Assembly (NCBI GenBank): GCA_028690555.1
Contig: JAQVBA010000004.1
Span: forward strand, 1 to 39,821
Direction of reading: 5' to 3'
Source: Acholeplasmataceae bacterium
GTDB lineage: Bacteria; Bacillota_I; Bacilli_A; Acholeplasmatales; Acholeplasmataceae
Length of the DNA: 39,821 bases
Positions within the stretch are counted from its first letter, which is position 1. Every line of letters starts with the position of its first letter. Under the pieces are notes generated by a model. The model saw only the letters and a program-made list of their open reading frames with translations. It was not told the origin of the DNA and made no database searches. A program made the translations under genes and the position numbers. Below, in pieces: positions 18,637 to 27,746 of the stretch.

Positions 18637-19032
18637 TTTATCAAATATTAAATTATTTTCTTGGAGCTTTAATCCAAAATTATCTTCATTTAAATTAACG
18701 TCATAAGTAAGATAACCATAGTCATTTTGTTCATTTCCAAAGGCTTCTTCACTTGAATAGAAATAGATGGTTAAAACCCTATGGGATTGTCCAATGGTAT
18801 TAAAGTTTTGTTCATAGATTAGACTTGCAGAAGAATAAGCAATTTCTGTAAGTTCATCTTTAATGGTTAATTCAAATGGAATGACAATATAAGCCTCAAT
18901 TGAGCCATCTTCAATGACTTCATCCATCAATAATACATCAACGTCAATAGGCTCTCCTTCATAAATACTGTTACACCCAAAAAGAAGGATAGAAATCATG
19001 AAAAGTAGTGGAACTAATACAATTTTTCTCAT
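18634..19032 (-). CDS. Hypothetical lipoprotein
   Basis: Signal 'MRKIVLVPLLFMISILLFGC' lipobox; no recognised domain. Confidence 0.65.
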   Translation of the reverse strand: MRKIVLVPLLFMISILLFGCNSIYEGEPIDVDVLLMDEVIEDGSIEAYIVIPFELTIKDELTEIAYSSASLIYEQNFNTIGQSHRVLTIYFYSSEEAFGNEQNDYGYLTYDVNLNEDNFGLKLQENNLIFDK

Positions 19033-19034
19033 GA

Positions 19035-21965
19035 TTAGTATCCTCCCTTTCTATTGACAAGATTGACATTGAATCGACGTCCCTCTACAATGACTGTAAA
19101 GAAGTCAATGGAAGCTTTACCATCTTTTGTCGTTCTGACGGTGACGGTATAACGTGCTGGGATTTTTGTGTTAATGAGGCTTTGATATTCAATTTCAGCA
19201 TCTTCAATGAGTGTTGTCAAGTTACTGTTGATATCATAAGATTTTTTAGCAGGAACGATGACTTCTTTTTGATTAAATCCAACGGCAAGCTGTTGTTCAA
19301 CCAAAATAGTGGTTGTGTGACTTAATGCAAAAGCAATGCCAGAAATAATTTCACCGTGATCTAAGGTTGGACCTTCTGCAGTGGTTAAGATTCGATAGAA
19401 CTTTTCTGGATCAAGATCAACTAAAGTTAATCCTGATTTTGGATTTGCACTATGGATGACAATCAGATCAGGAGTTCCATTTTCACCAGCAATCTTAAAA
19501 GCAACCGCTTGATCACCACTATCTGTTTCTAAGAATGAAAGACGTGTATTGATGCTTGATGCATCGGTCATTCTAAAGTGATCATAGGTTTTTCTAATTT
19601 GAATAAGTGCTTTATAGTATTCAAAAACATCGACATAATCGGCTTTTCGATCCCATCTTAGTTGATTGACATCATCAGGTGATTCATAGGAATTATGATC
19701 AAACCCACCGGTAGGTAGAGGTTTTGAACGCATCATTTCAGCACCTGCATGAATAAATGGGATTCCTTGAGCCGTTAAAATGATGGCATTTGCTTGAATT
19801 TGCATATCGCGAATATATGTATTAGATACACCGGTAAGTTTTAATTTGTCGTATAAGGTATTATTATCATGAGCAGTGACATAATTGATGGTTTGATCTG
19901 GTGTTTCTGCAAATGTTGAGACTTCAGTAATCCCAGGATATGAAATTCCACCTACTATCCCATATTTCACTTTTTGGATGATGCCATCATTGACTTTACC
20001 TTGAACAAATCCACCTTCGTTTGCTGTCCACACAGAACCTTTGACTGCATCTCTTGTGTGGTCATTAAATGCGCCGACATGATTTAGATTAGATAAGTTT
20101 TGTTGGTTGGCTGAGATGGATGAATCCATTTGAGAAGTACCACCCATCCAAGGTTCACCATAAACAACTATCGTTGGATCAATTTCATATAACTTTTCTT
20201 TAATTAAATTCATGGTTTCAACATCATGAAGCGCCATAAGATCAAATCTAAAACCAGAAAGATTATATTCATTGGCTAAGAATAAGACTGAGTCCACCAT
20301 AAATTTTTGCATCATCGATCGTTCTGAAGCTGTTTCATTACCCGTACCAGAACCGTTAGAGAATCCTCCATCATTTGTCAGTCTATGATAATAACCAGGA
20401 ACGATTTTATGGAAATTCGAGGTTTGAGATTCACCGGTATGATTATAGACAACATCCATAATGACTCTAATATCCTCATTGTGAAATGCTTGAATGACTT
20501 GTTTAAATTCATTAATTCTGGTGCCACCATCAAATGGATTTGTTGCATATGAACCTTCTAGTGTATTAAAGTGATAAGGCATATAACCCCAGTTAAATAT
20601 TTTCGTATAGTTTGGGTTCTCATAAGCTTCAATTTCATCCACATAACCAAAATCAAAAATAGGGAGAAGTTGAACGGCATTGACGCCTAGTTCAACAATG
20701 TGATCAAGACCCGTAGTTACAGTTTTTCCATCTTTTGAAAAAGTGGTACCTTTTTCAGTAAGACCTAAAAATCTTCCTCTATAGGATTCATGACCATTCC
20801 ATGAACTGTGCGTCGTTAAATCTCTGACGTGAAGTTCATAGACTATATAATCTGTTAAATTTGTAATCGTATCCGGACGGCTGTTATATGTCCAGTTTTC
20901 AGGATTTAATTGACTAAAATCAACAATCATGCCACGAAGTCCATTTGCACCTGTGGAATAGGTATAAGGATCTGTGACTTCATAAGTATTGCCATCATTG
21001 GTGACACTAAATGTATAGTATTTGCCATGAAGATGACCATCTAGTTTGATTTCCCATGCACCATTTTCAATTTGGTTTAACTCATGGGTTTCATAAGGTG
21101 TTTCTTCTAAATGCTCACTTCCAGAATTATCATAATTTGGATGTCCTTGGTTGTATAAATTTAAGGTTACACTTTCACTAAGGGGTGCCCATAATCTAAA
21201 GATGGTTTGATTATTATCAAATGAGACTCCAAGCGTACCAGTATACGTATAAGCTTGTTCAAACATTGGTGTATCATAAAGATTTTCTAAGGATACAACT
21301 TTTTCTAAGACACGATTATCTGGATAGGTTGCAACAACTTTATACGTTTTTTGAATATCCAAGTTTTCAACTTCGATGGCAAAACTTCGTGTTGTAGGAA
21401 TACCATTGTAAATTTCTACATCGCTTTCAAATATTTGGAAAGCTTCAGGAATTTCAGAAACAACGGTGATAATACGTCCATCTTCATCAAAATAACTTCT
21501 AAGGATCTTTGCTCGATAATCAGGAATATGATTTGCTAAATCAGAAGTAGAAGTACCGATTCTTAAATCTCCTTCAACAAAATAAGCATGAGCCTTTCCA
21601 TCGATGATTTCGATATTTGTTAGATCAATAAAGCGATCGCCACCCACTTCACGATATCCCTCCCATCCACCTTGCTTAATAATGATACCTACTTGGGTCG
21701 TTTCTGGGAAATTGGGATAGCTTTCAGTTAAATTGACTTCATAAAATACACCGTGTTCATCTTTGTTTTCTATGGAGAAATCAAATTGAACACCACCTCC
21801 ATCTTTTGGAGCTTTTGGCCATAGCCAGAAATTAAAGTTTTCATAGTTGTCATCATAACGGTAATAATGAACAACCAAATGGGTAGGGAGCGTACTTGCT
21901 AACGTTGTGATGCCAAATCCAAGCGTTATAAACAGTAAAAGCACCCATGCGACTAGTTTTTTCAT
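19035..21965 (-). CDS. Secreted type I pullulanase (N-terminal CBM41/PUD-like, GH13_14-like)
   Basis: Signal peptide 'MKKLVAWVLLLFITLGFGITTLAS'; 'LVVHYYRYDDNYENFNFWLWP' CBM41; 'NWGYMPYHFNTLEGSYATNP', 'VIMDVVYNHTGES', 'SGFRFDLMAL', 'VVYGEPW', 'TAHDN'. ORF track start 21980; ATG 21965 follows GAGGAGG. Confidence 0.92.
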   Translation of the reverse strand: MKKLVAWVLLLFITLGFGITTLASTLPTHLVVHYYRYDDNYENFNFWLWPKAPKDGGGVQFDFSIENKDEHGVFYEVNLTESYPNFPETTQVGIIIKQGGWEGYREVGGDRFIDLTNIEIIDGKAHAYFVEGDLRIGTSTSDLANHIPDYRAKILRSYFDEDGRIITVVSEIPEAFQIFESDVEIYNGIPTTRSFAIEVENLDIQKTYKVVATYPDNRVLEKVVSLENLYDTPMFEQAYTYTGTLGVSFDNNQTIFRLWAPLSESVTLNLYNQGHPNYDNSGSEHLEETPYETHELNQIENGAWEIKLDGHLHGKYYTFSVTNDGNTYEVTDPYTYSTGANGLRGMIVDFSQLNPENWTYNSRPDTITNLTDYIVYELHVRDLTTHSSWNGHESYRGRFLGLTEKGTTFSKDGKTVTTGLDHIVELGVNAVQLLPIFDFGYVDEIEAYENPNYTKIFNWGYMPYHFNTLEGSYATNPFDGGTRINEFKQVIQAFHNEDIRVIMDVVYNHTGESQTSNFHKIVPGYYHRLTNDGGFSNGSGTGNETASERSMMQKFMVDSVLFLANEYNLSGFRFDLMALHDVETMNLIKEKLYEIDPTIVVYGEPWMGGTSQMDSSISANQQNLSNLNHVGAFNDHTRDAVKGSVWTANEGGFVQGKVNDGIIQKVKYGIVGGISYPGITEVSTFAETPDQTINYVTAHDNNTLYDKLKLTGVSNTYIRDMQIQANAIILTAQGIPFIHAGAEMMRSKPLPTGGFDHNSYESPDDVNQLRWDRKADYVDVFEYYKALIQIRKTYDHFRMTDASSINTRLSFLETDSGDQAVAFKIAGENGTPDLIVIHSANPKSGLTLVDLDPEKFYRILTTAEGPTLDHGEIISGIAFALSHTTTILVEQQLAVGFNQKEVIVPAKKSYDINSNLTTLIEDAEIEYQSLINTKIPARYTVTVRTTKDGKASIDFFTVIVEGRRFNVNLVNRKGGY

Positions 21966-21984
21966 AATGAACCTCCTCAAGTTT

Positions 21985-21993
21985 AATATACCA
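21985..21993 (-). promoter_or_regulatory. Possible extended -10 for pullulanase (TGGTATATT on minus strand)
   Basis: Plus strand AATATACCA, about 20 nt upstream of minus-strand ATG 21965. Confidence 0.4.
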
Positions 21994-22019
21994 TGTTGAC
22001 ACGGGAATTCTTATTTTAA

Positions 22020-22033
22020 TGATAGCGATTTCA
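22020..22033 (+). promoter_or_regulatory. LacI/CcpA-type operator 1
   Basis: TGATAGCGATTTCA, 14/14 match to TGWNANCGNTNWCA. Confidence 0.6.
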
Positions 22034-22036
22034 AAA

Positions 22037-22050
22037 AGAAAACGGTATCA
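22037..22050 (+). promoter_or_regulatory. LacI/CcpA-type operator 2
   Basis: AGAAAACGGTATCA, 13/14 match. Confidence 0.55.
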
Positions 22051-22063
22051 CACTGATAGAATT

Positions 22064-22077
22064 CTAAAGCGTTTACA
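22064..22077 (-). promoter_or_regulatory. LacI/CcpA-type operator 3
   Basis: Plus CTAAAGCGTTTACA (minus TGTAAACGCTTTAG), 12/14 match; contains TTTACA, a possible -35. Confidence 0.5.
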
Positions 22078-22148
22078 TTTTTGCTTTATCTATGATAAGA
22101 TGAAATTGTCAAGATGATTACCATCTTTAACTATTAAGGAGGAAAACA

Positions 22149-23963
22149 ATGAAGAAAGTATTATTAGTTCTTCTACTTGTTGCAGCATTCGGTCTCTTCG
22201 GAGTTCGTGCATTTGCAGAAGGAGAAGGTACAGGAAACGTAGTTATTCATTTCAAAGCTTGGGATGAAGACTATACTGAACTCGGTTCATGGGCTTGGGG
22301 CGGACCTGCCGCAGGTAAAGTTTATGATGGACTCGATGATTTCGGTGCATACTGGGAATACAACGATATTCCAATTGATGTTGAAATAGGATTTATTGCC
22401 GTCCTATGGCCAGGTGGTGCAGGCCCAAATTGGGATGCTAAACTAACTGGTGATGTGAAGATTGCTCCGAATTCAATTGTAGAAGGTGAAACAACGCACA
22501 TTTATGTATTTGAAGGTGCAGTCACTAGTGATGATCATCCAGGGTATTATATTGCTCAACCAGATAAATTAAATATGCTTGTGATTTATTATGACTCAAC
22601 AGGAGCATATGAAGAAAAACTTGGTGTCCATGCATGGGGTTGGGTTGATATCGCACCAAGTTGGGGCGATCCATATCCAATGACAAATGCTGGTAAAACA
22701 GCTGCTGGATTAGATGTTAAAGCATTAATGCTATCTGCGGATGCAGCAGGTGCCGGTTTATTAGTTTATGCTGGCGATGATGCAACAAAGAAAACTGGCG
22801 ATGTGAAGCTTGATGATTCAGGCGCAGCTGTTGCTGGTGATGTTGGTATTGCATATGTCGTTGGTAAAGGTGATGCTTACACTGCAGGTGATAACGTATT
22901 CTATAATGATTACGCAGCATTTGCTGAAGAAGCATTCTCATTTAAGTTAATGGCATTTGATGCTGCTGAAATGAGTGGTACTTATGCAGTTGATCCACAA
23001 ACTATTATTGTGAAGACAAGTGCTCCAATTGCTTCTCCATATCCAACAGCAGATGATAAAGATGCAGCAAGAGCTATTATTGAAAGCTGGTTCAAAGTGT
23101 ATGAAACAGGTTCAACTACGCCACTTGCAATTGAAAGAGTTGACTTTGCATCATCTAATACAACATTGAATCAATTCGTTGTCATTTTAGAAGATGAAAT
23201 GGATAACACTAAGAATTACGAATTATTCTTCAACTTGAATCAACCAGATGAAACATTAGAAGTTGCAAAAGAAATTTCAGTGACTATTAATGTTACAGTT
23301 CCTGAAAATACACCTGAAGGTGCAGCAATTAGTCTTGCTGGTAATATTACAGGTAACGGATGGACTCCTGGTCTTGAAGCGTTTACTGCAACTCAAGTTG
23401 GCGATACACTTGTTTACTCAGTGACATTCAATGTTTCAGTGACGGATCCATTTACTAATTTTGAATACAAATGGACAAGAGGTTCATGGGATAATGATGA
23501 ATTCATTGCTACAAACCGTCCATTAGTAATTCCAAATAACGTGGATTCAATCGTATTTGAAGATGAAGTAGAAGCTTGGAAAGACATTGATGCTCCTGCT
23601 GAACAATATGATGCTCCAGTACGTGTAGCAACATTAAATGTTAAAGCATCCATTATGCTTGCCATGGATACTGAAGCTCCAGAAATTCAATTCATTTCAC
23701 CAACAAATATCGTAGGTAAAGATGCATCTGAAAGAATTATTGAAGTTGCTTGGGGTGTTCCATTCAATCAAAACTCATTCCCAAGATTTAGAGCAACTGA
23801 TGATCGTGATGGCGATTTAACTTCATTCGTATTCGTACCAAAAGGTGATTTCTCGGTATTGAATACAGCAAAAGAAGGCGACTACACAATTATGTTACAA
23901 GTCAGCGACAAGTGGGGTAATGTCACTCAAGAGACATTCATCTTCCGTGTCGTTAAGGAATAG
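22149..23963 (+). CDS. Secreted non-catalytic multidomain starch-binding protein (CBM41-like, starch-binding-like and DUF5011-like domains)
   Basis: Signal peptide 'MKKVLLVLLLVAAFGLFGVRAFA'; 'NVVIHFKAWDEDYTELGSWAWGG'; 'ISVTINVTVPENTPEGAAISLAGNITGNGW...FEYKWTRGSWDNDEFIATNRPL'; C-terminal 'RATDDRDGDLTS...EGDYTIMLQVSDKWGNVT'. No GH13 catalytic motifs, lipobox or C-terminal TM. Confidence 0.7.
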   Translation: MKKVLLVLLLVAAFGLFGVRAFAEGEGTGNVVIHFKAWDEDYTELGSWAWGGPAAGKVYDGLDDFGAYWEYNDIPIDVEIGFIAVLWPGGAGPNWDAKLTGDVKIAPNSIVEGETTHIYVFEGAVTSDDHPGYYIAQPDKLNMLVIYYDSTGAYEEKLGVHAWGWVDIAPSWGDPYPMTNAGKTAAGLDVKALMLSADAAGAGLLVYAGDDATKKTGDVKLDDSGAAVAGDVGIAYVVGKGDAYTAGDNVFYNDYAAFAEEAFSFKLMAFDAAEMSGTYAVDPQTIIVKTSAPIASPYPTADDKDAARAIIESWFKVYETGSTTPLAIERVDFASSNTTLNQFVVILEDEMDNTKNYELFFNLNQPDETLEVAKEISVTINVTVPENTPEGAAISLAGNITGNGWTPGLEAFTATQVGDTLVYSVTFNVSVTDPFTNFEYKWTRGSWDNDEFIATNRPLVIPNNVDSIVFEDEVEAWKDIDAPAEQYDAPVRVATLNVKASIMLAMDTEAPEIQFISPTNIVGKDASERIIEVAWGVPFNQNSFPRFRATDDRDGDLTSFVFVPKGDFSVLNTAKEGDYTIMLQVSDKWGNVTQETFIFRVVKE

Positions 23964-23974
23964 GAGGTCCAATC

Positions 23975-25309
23975 ATGAAAAAATTATTAACAGTACTAGT
24001 TGTATTACTAGCTGCATTTGCACTTGTTGCATGTGGACCTAAAAATGAAGGCGAACTTATTGACTTCGGTGACACATTCGTTCAAAAATCAAAAATCCGT
24101 GTTTGGATTGATGATGAAAATGGCGAATATATGGAAGCAGTCATTGCTGAATTTAACAAATTATATCCAAATATCGTTGTTGAACATCAACACATGGGTT
24201 CAGTTGATTCACGTGAATTATTAAAGACTTTCGGTCCTTCTGGTAATGGTGCTGACGTCTTCCAATTCCCACATGACCATATGGCTCAAGCGGTTTTAGA
24301 AGATTTAGTTTATCCACTTCCAGCTGCGACTCAAACATTATTAAACGAACGTGCACATGAACTTGGTATGAGCATTGCAACGTTAACTTATGACGAAATT
24401 GCTAAATCTTTCGATCCAGCATCTCCAAATGCTGTTGAAAGAGTTTATGGTGTTCCAATGAGTGTTGAATCCGTTGGCTTATATTACAACACTGATTTAG
24501 TGACTTCTGTTCCTACAACTTACGAAGCTTTATTAGCTGAAGTTGCTGCATGGAATGCTGAAGCTGCAGCAGATGGTTCTGGCCGTACGAATGCTGAAGC
24601 AGGTTTATTCGGTCTTGCAATATCAAGCCATTGGGCAGATAGTTATTTCAATCAACACATTTATTCAGCATTTGGATTCTATCCATTTGGTGATGAATTA
24701 AATGATCCTTCTGCCGTTGGTTATGTCAATGCAGCAGACGCACTAACTTGGATGATTACTGAACTTAAACCATTAACAACTGGTACAGGTAACCATAACT
24801 CAGTGACTGGTGGAACAAACTTTGAAGAAGGTAAAATTCCTTATATCATTGCTGGTCCATGGAACATGGAAGCTTATGATGCAGCAGGTGTAAATTACGC
24901 AGTTGCTCAAATGCCAACGATTAATGGCGAAGCTACACAAACATTTGCTGGTGCAATTATTGCAGCTGTTTACAAGTATTCAGAAAATAAAGAAGATGCC
25001 ATTAAGTTTGTTGAATTCTTAAATTCTGATATCGCAATGGAACTTCAATATCAATTCAAGAAGAAATTACCAGCACTTAAATCAGATCTACTTGCAAATA
25101 TCGAAGGTGTTAGTGATAATGCGAAGTTATTAGCAATGTCACAACAATTAGAAACATCCGTTCCAATGCCAGTCATTCCTCAAGTTACATATTATTGGGG
25201 ACCAGGCGAAACAATGGTTATTGATGTTTGGAATAATGGTAAGGCAGTTGCAGACGCAGTTGCTGATGCAGAAAAATCTTATCGTACATTAGCTGGTTTA
25301 GCTAGTTAA
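23975..25309 (+). CDS. Maltodextrin-type ABC transporter substrate-binding lipoprotein
   Basis: Lipobox 'AAFALVACGPK'; 'IRVWIDDENGEYMEAVIAEFNKLYPNIVVEHQHMG', 'ADVFQFPHDHMAQ', 'EGKIPYIIAGPWNMEAY'. Confidence 0.9.
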   Translation: MKKLLTVLVVLLAAFALVACGPKNEGELIDFGDTFVQKSKIRVWIDDENGEYMEAVIAEFNKLYPNIVVEHQHMGSVDSRELLKTFGPSGNGADVFQFPHDHMAQAVLEDLVYPLPAATQTLLNERAHELGMSIATLTYDEIAKSFDPASPNAVERVYGVPMSVESVGLYYNTDLVTSVPTTYEALLAEVAAWNAEAAADGSGRTNAEAGLFGLAISSHWADSYFNQHIYSAFGFYPFGDELNDPSAVGYVNAADALTWMITELKPLTTGTGNHNSVTGGTNFEEGKIPYIIAGPWNMEAYDAAGVNYAVAQMPTINGEATQTFAGAIIAAVYKYSENKEDAIKFVEFLNSDIAMELQYQFKKKLPALKSDLLANIEGVSDNAKLLAMSQQLETSVPMPVIPQVTYYWGPGETMVIDVWNNGKAVADAVADAEKSYRTLAGLAS

Positions 25310-25340
25310 TCATTCGTTGATTTAAATTCAAACTAAAGAT

Positions 25341-25385
25341 GAGGCGGCTTGTTAAAAACAATGCCGCCCTCGTTTATAGTTTTTT
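25341..25385 (+). terminator. Strong intercistronic hairpin (attenuator / mRNA stabiliser) between binding protein and permease
   Basis: GA-GGCGGC-TTGTT-AAA-AACAA-T-GCCGCC-C-TC followed by GTTTATAG TTTTTT. Confidence 0.6.
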
Positions 25386-25397
25386 ATGGAGGGCAAC

Positions 25398-27743
25398 ATG
25401 AAGTTTATGAGTGTGTTAAAAGCAATTTTGTCAGGCTTAGTATGGGGACTAGGTCAACTTTTCAATAGGCAATATTTCAAAGCCTTATTCTTTTTTATTT
25501 TTTTCGTGGGGTTTATCTTAATTGAATTATTAACAGGTAGTTATTTCATAGAGAAAGATGCATATGATAAATTACCTGGTAAAAATTTTGGTGATAATTG
25601 GGTTCAAGAAGGATTTTTACCAGAATATTTTGAAAACTCATTAAGTGATGGTGGCTATCAGCCATTTGAAGATTACTTGCTTGAAATTGGCGGTGCTGAT
25701 CAACTAGATGAAACTGCATTTGTTGCATTTTTAGCTCGTGATTTACAAGAAAATAATCCAATTACCTATACGAATCTATTAACCAATCAGATCACTTTGC
25801 AAGATGATTTTGATGAAACTGGGATCGTTCATATCAACCGAAAACAAAATCTTTTTAAAGATAGTCAAGGATTGTACTATGTTGAACGAAATATTACATT
25901 AGAAGACGGAAGCAATAAAAAAGAATACATTGAAACAACACCACTCTCAGGGGTTTTAAATGAAAGTAATGTGTTATTAAGTACTGATGGACTCACGCCA
26001 TTTAACAAGAGTGGTGAGGTGTTCAAAAGCGGTTCTAGTTTGTATGTTAGAGCTGCTGATGGTGGTATTAATGTTTACATCAATATTTCGACTGAACAAC
26101 TTGAATCTGTCACTTCCCCAACAAAAGTGAATGTTCAAGGACCGATTTATGTAAAAAATAATGAGATTTTCGAATACTATGAAGCTGGGCTCATGTATAA
26201 TTCAGTTCGCTTGCAATATTTGGAAACACCATTTTTTGTTAACTTTAGACAAGCCATGTTCTATACTTATTCTTATGCATGGAACGAATATAATAATAAT
26301 GATTATACGCGCTTAATGCTTAGGGTCTATTTAGATTTAAATCCAGAATTAAGAGATCAATTTAGAACAGACTATAATAATTTCTTCTATGATAATGCGG
26401 GTCTTTTTGTAAGAGGCTATTGGGCTGTTGGAACACTTGGTGTTGCACACAAAGTCAATTTCACGGGTCATGCTGCTTTAAATGATGCGATGATTGGAAC
26501 GCAAAGCTCTCCATTTAACTTGATTGGTAAAGTGACGATTTTAGAACCCATTCCAATTCAAGGACACGTTTCAACGATGCTACTCTTAGAAGGTTTAATT
26601 GGAGTCATCTTGTCATTATTCTTCTTTATCTTTGGTTTCTGGAGCATTCGTGATGCGTATAAGATTAGTGAGAAGAAGCGTTTAAACCAAGAAGTTGTTA
26701 ATGATAAAGAGTATTTTAAAGATGTTTATGAATCCGGATTTGAATATATCGTTTTATCTCCTGCTATCTTTGTTTTAGCATTTATTTCGATTATGCCGAT
26801 TGCATTTGGTTTTGTCATTGCATTTACTAGTATTTCAGGGAATGAATCGATGATGAACACCTTTGATTGGGTAGGATTTAAAAACTTTCTAGCGCTTTTT
26901 AATTTTACATCAGGACTTGGAGCTTCCTTTGGACAAGCCTTTTGGCGTGTCTTATTATGGACAGTTTTATGGGCAATCTTGTCAACCTTTACAGTATTCT
27001 TCGGTGGATTTATCCAAGCACTTATTTTAAATAGTGAACGTGTTGTGTTTAGAAAATTATGGCGAACTATATTGATTTTGCCTTGGGCAATTCCTGCCTT
27101 ATTATCACAAATGGTATTTTCAGTTATTTTTAATGAAAATGGCTTTATTAATACATTCCTACAGGATATAGGCGTTTATACAATCTTAAACAACTTAGGT
27201 ATGCTTGGAGTTGATTTCTCTTCACTCTCAGGTATCGATAGGCTCTTTTATTTAGGTGCAGATAACATTCAATGGTTTAGTAATTCCTTTAACTCAACCT
27301 TTGTTAGAACAACCCTAGTTGTCGTTAATATTTGGCTAGGGTTCCCATACTTTATGGCACTTATGACTGGTATTATGACTGCCATTGACTCAACACTTTA
27401 TGAAGCTGCTGATATTGATGGAGCAACGGGTATGCAAAAGATTACAAAGATTACCATGCCACTTGTATTATATTCAACAGCACCCATTTTAATTATGACA
27501 TTTTCGGGGAACTTTAATAACTTCGGGGTCATCTACTTTATTACAGGTGGTGGACCGAATGCCGGACATGCCGGCAGGGGGTTTGCTGGAGATACAGATA
27601 TCTTGATTTCATGGATGTATAAGTTGACAGTTGATTATTCAATTTTCAACATGGCATCCGTCTTCTCAGTTCTAATATTCCTATTTGTGGGATCACTTAC
27701 AGCATGGAATTTATCACGAACTAGAGCATTCCAGGAGGACTAA
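25398..27743 (+). CDS. Maltodextrin ABC transporter permease (MalF-like) with ~345-aa extracytoplasmic insertion
   Basis: C-terminal permease EAA loop 'EAADIDGATGMQKITKITMPLVLYSTAPILI'; 'ALILNSERVVFRKLWRTILILPWAIPALLSQMVFSVIFNENG'. ORF track start 25386; ATG 25398 follows GGAGG. Confidence 0.92.
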   Translation: MKFMSVLKAILSGLVWGLGQLFNRQYFKALFFFIFFVGFILIELLTGSYFIEKDAYDKLPGKNFGDNWVQEGFLPEYFENSLSDGGYQPFEDYLLEIGGADQLDETAFVAFLARDLQENNPITYTNLLTNQITLQDDFDETGIVHINRKQNLFKDSQGLYYVERNITLEDGSNKKEYIETTPLSGVLNESNVLLSTDGLTPFNKSGEVFKSGSSLYVRAADGGINVYINISTEQLESVTSPTKVNVQGPIYVKNNEIFEYYEAGLMYNSVRLQYLETPFFVNFRQAMFYTYSYAWNEYNNNDYTRLMLRVYLDLNPELRDQFRTDYNNFFYDNAGLFVRGYWAVGTLGVAHKVNFTGHAALNDAMIGTQSSPFNLIGKVTILEPIPIQGHVSTMLLLEGLIGVILSLFFFIFGFWSIRDAYKISEKKRLNQEVVNDKEYFKDVYESGFEYIVLSPAIFVLAFISIMPIAFGFVIAFTSISGNESMMNTFDWVGFKNFLALFNFTSGLGASFGQAFWRVLLWTVLWAILSTFTVFFGGFIQALILNSERVVFRKLWRTILILPWAIPALLSQMVFSVIFNENGFINTFLQDIGVYTILNNLGMLGVDFSSLSGIDRLFYLGADNIQWFSNSFNSTFVRTTLVVVNIWLGFPYFMALMTGIMTAIDSTLYEAADIDGATGMQKITKITMPLVLYSTAPILIMTFSGNFNNFGVIYFITGGGPNAGHAGRGFAGDTDILISWMYKLTVDYSIFNMASVFSVLIFLFVGSLTAWNLSRTRAFQED

Positions 27744-27746
27744 GCC

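Noticed and set aside
20573-20602. Pullulanase signature variant FNWGYMP instead of YNWGY[DN]P in the secreted enzyme
   Set aside because: Likely a known subgroup variant; all catalytic motifs are otherwise intact.
22717-22941. Minus-strand ORF rich in His/Gln/Leu
   Set aside because: Composition is the shadow of Ala/Gly/Asp codons in the opposite-strand starch-binding protein.
23414-24380. Small ORFs 23414-23665 (-), 24018-24224 (+2 frame), 24153-24380 (-) and 25546-25761 (-)
   Set aside because: Alternate-frame or antisense overlaps with secure ABC transporter and starch-binding genes.
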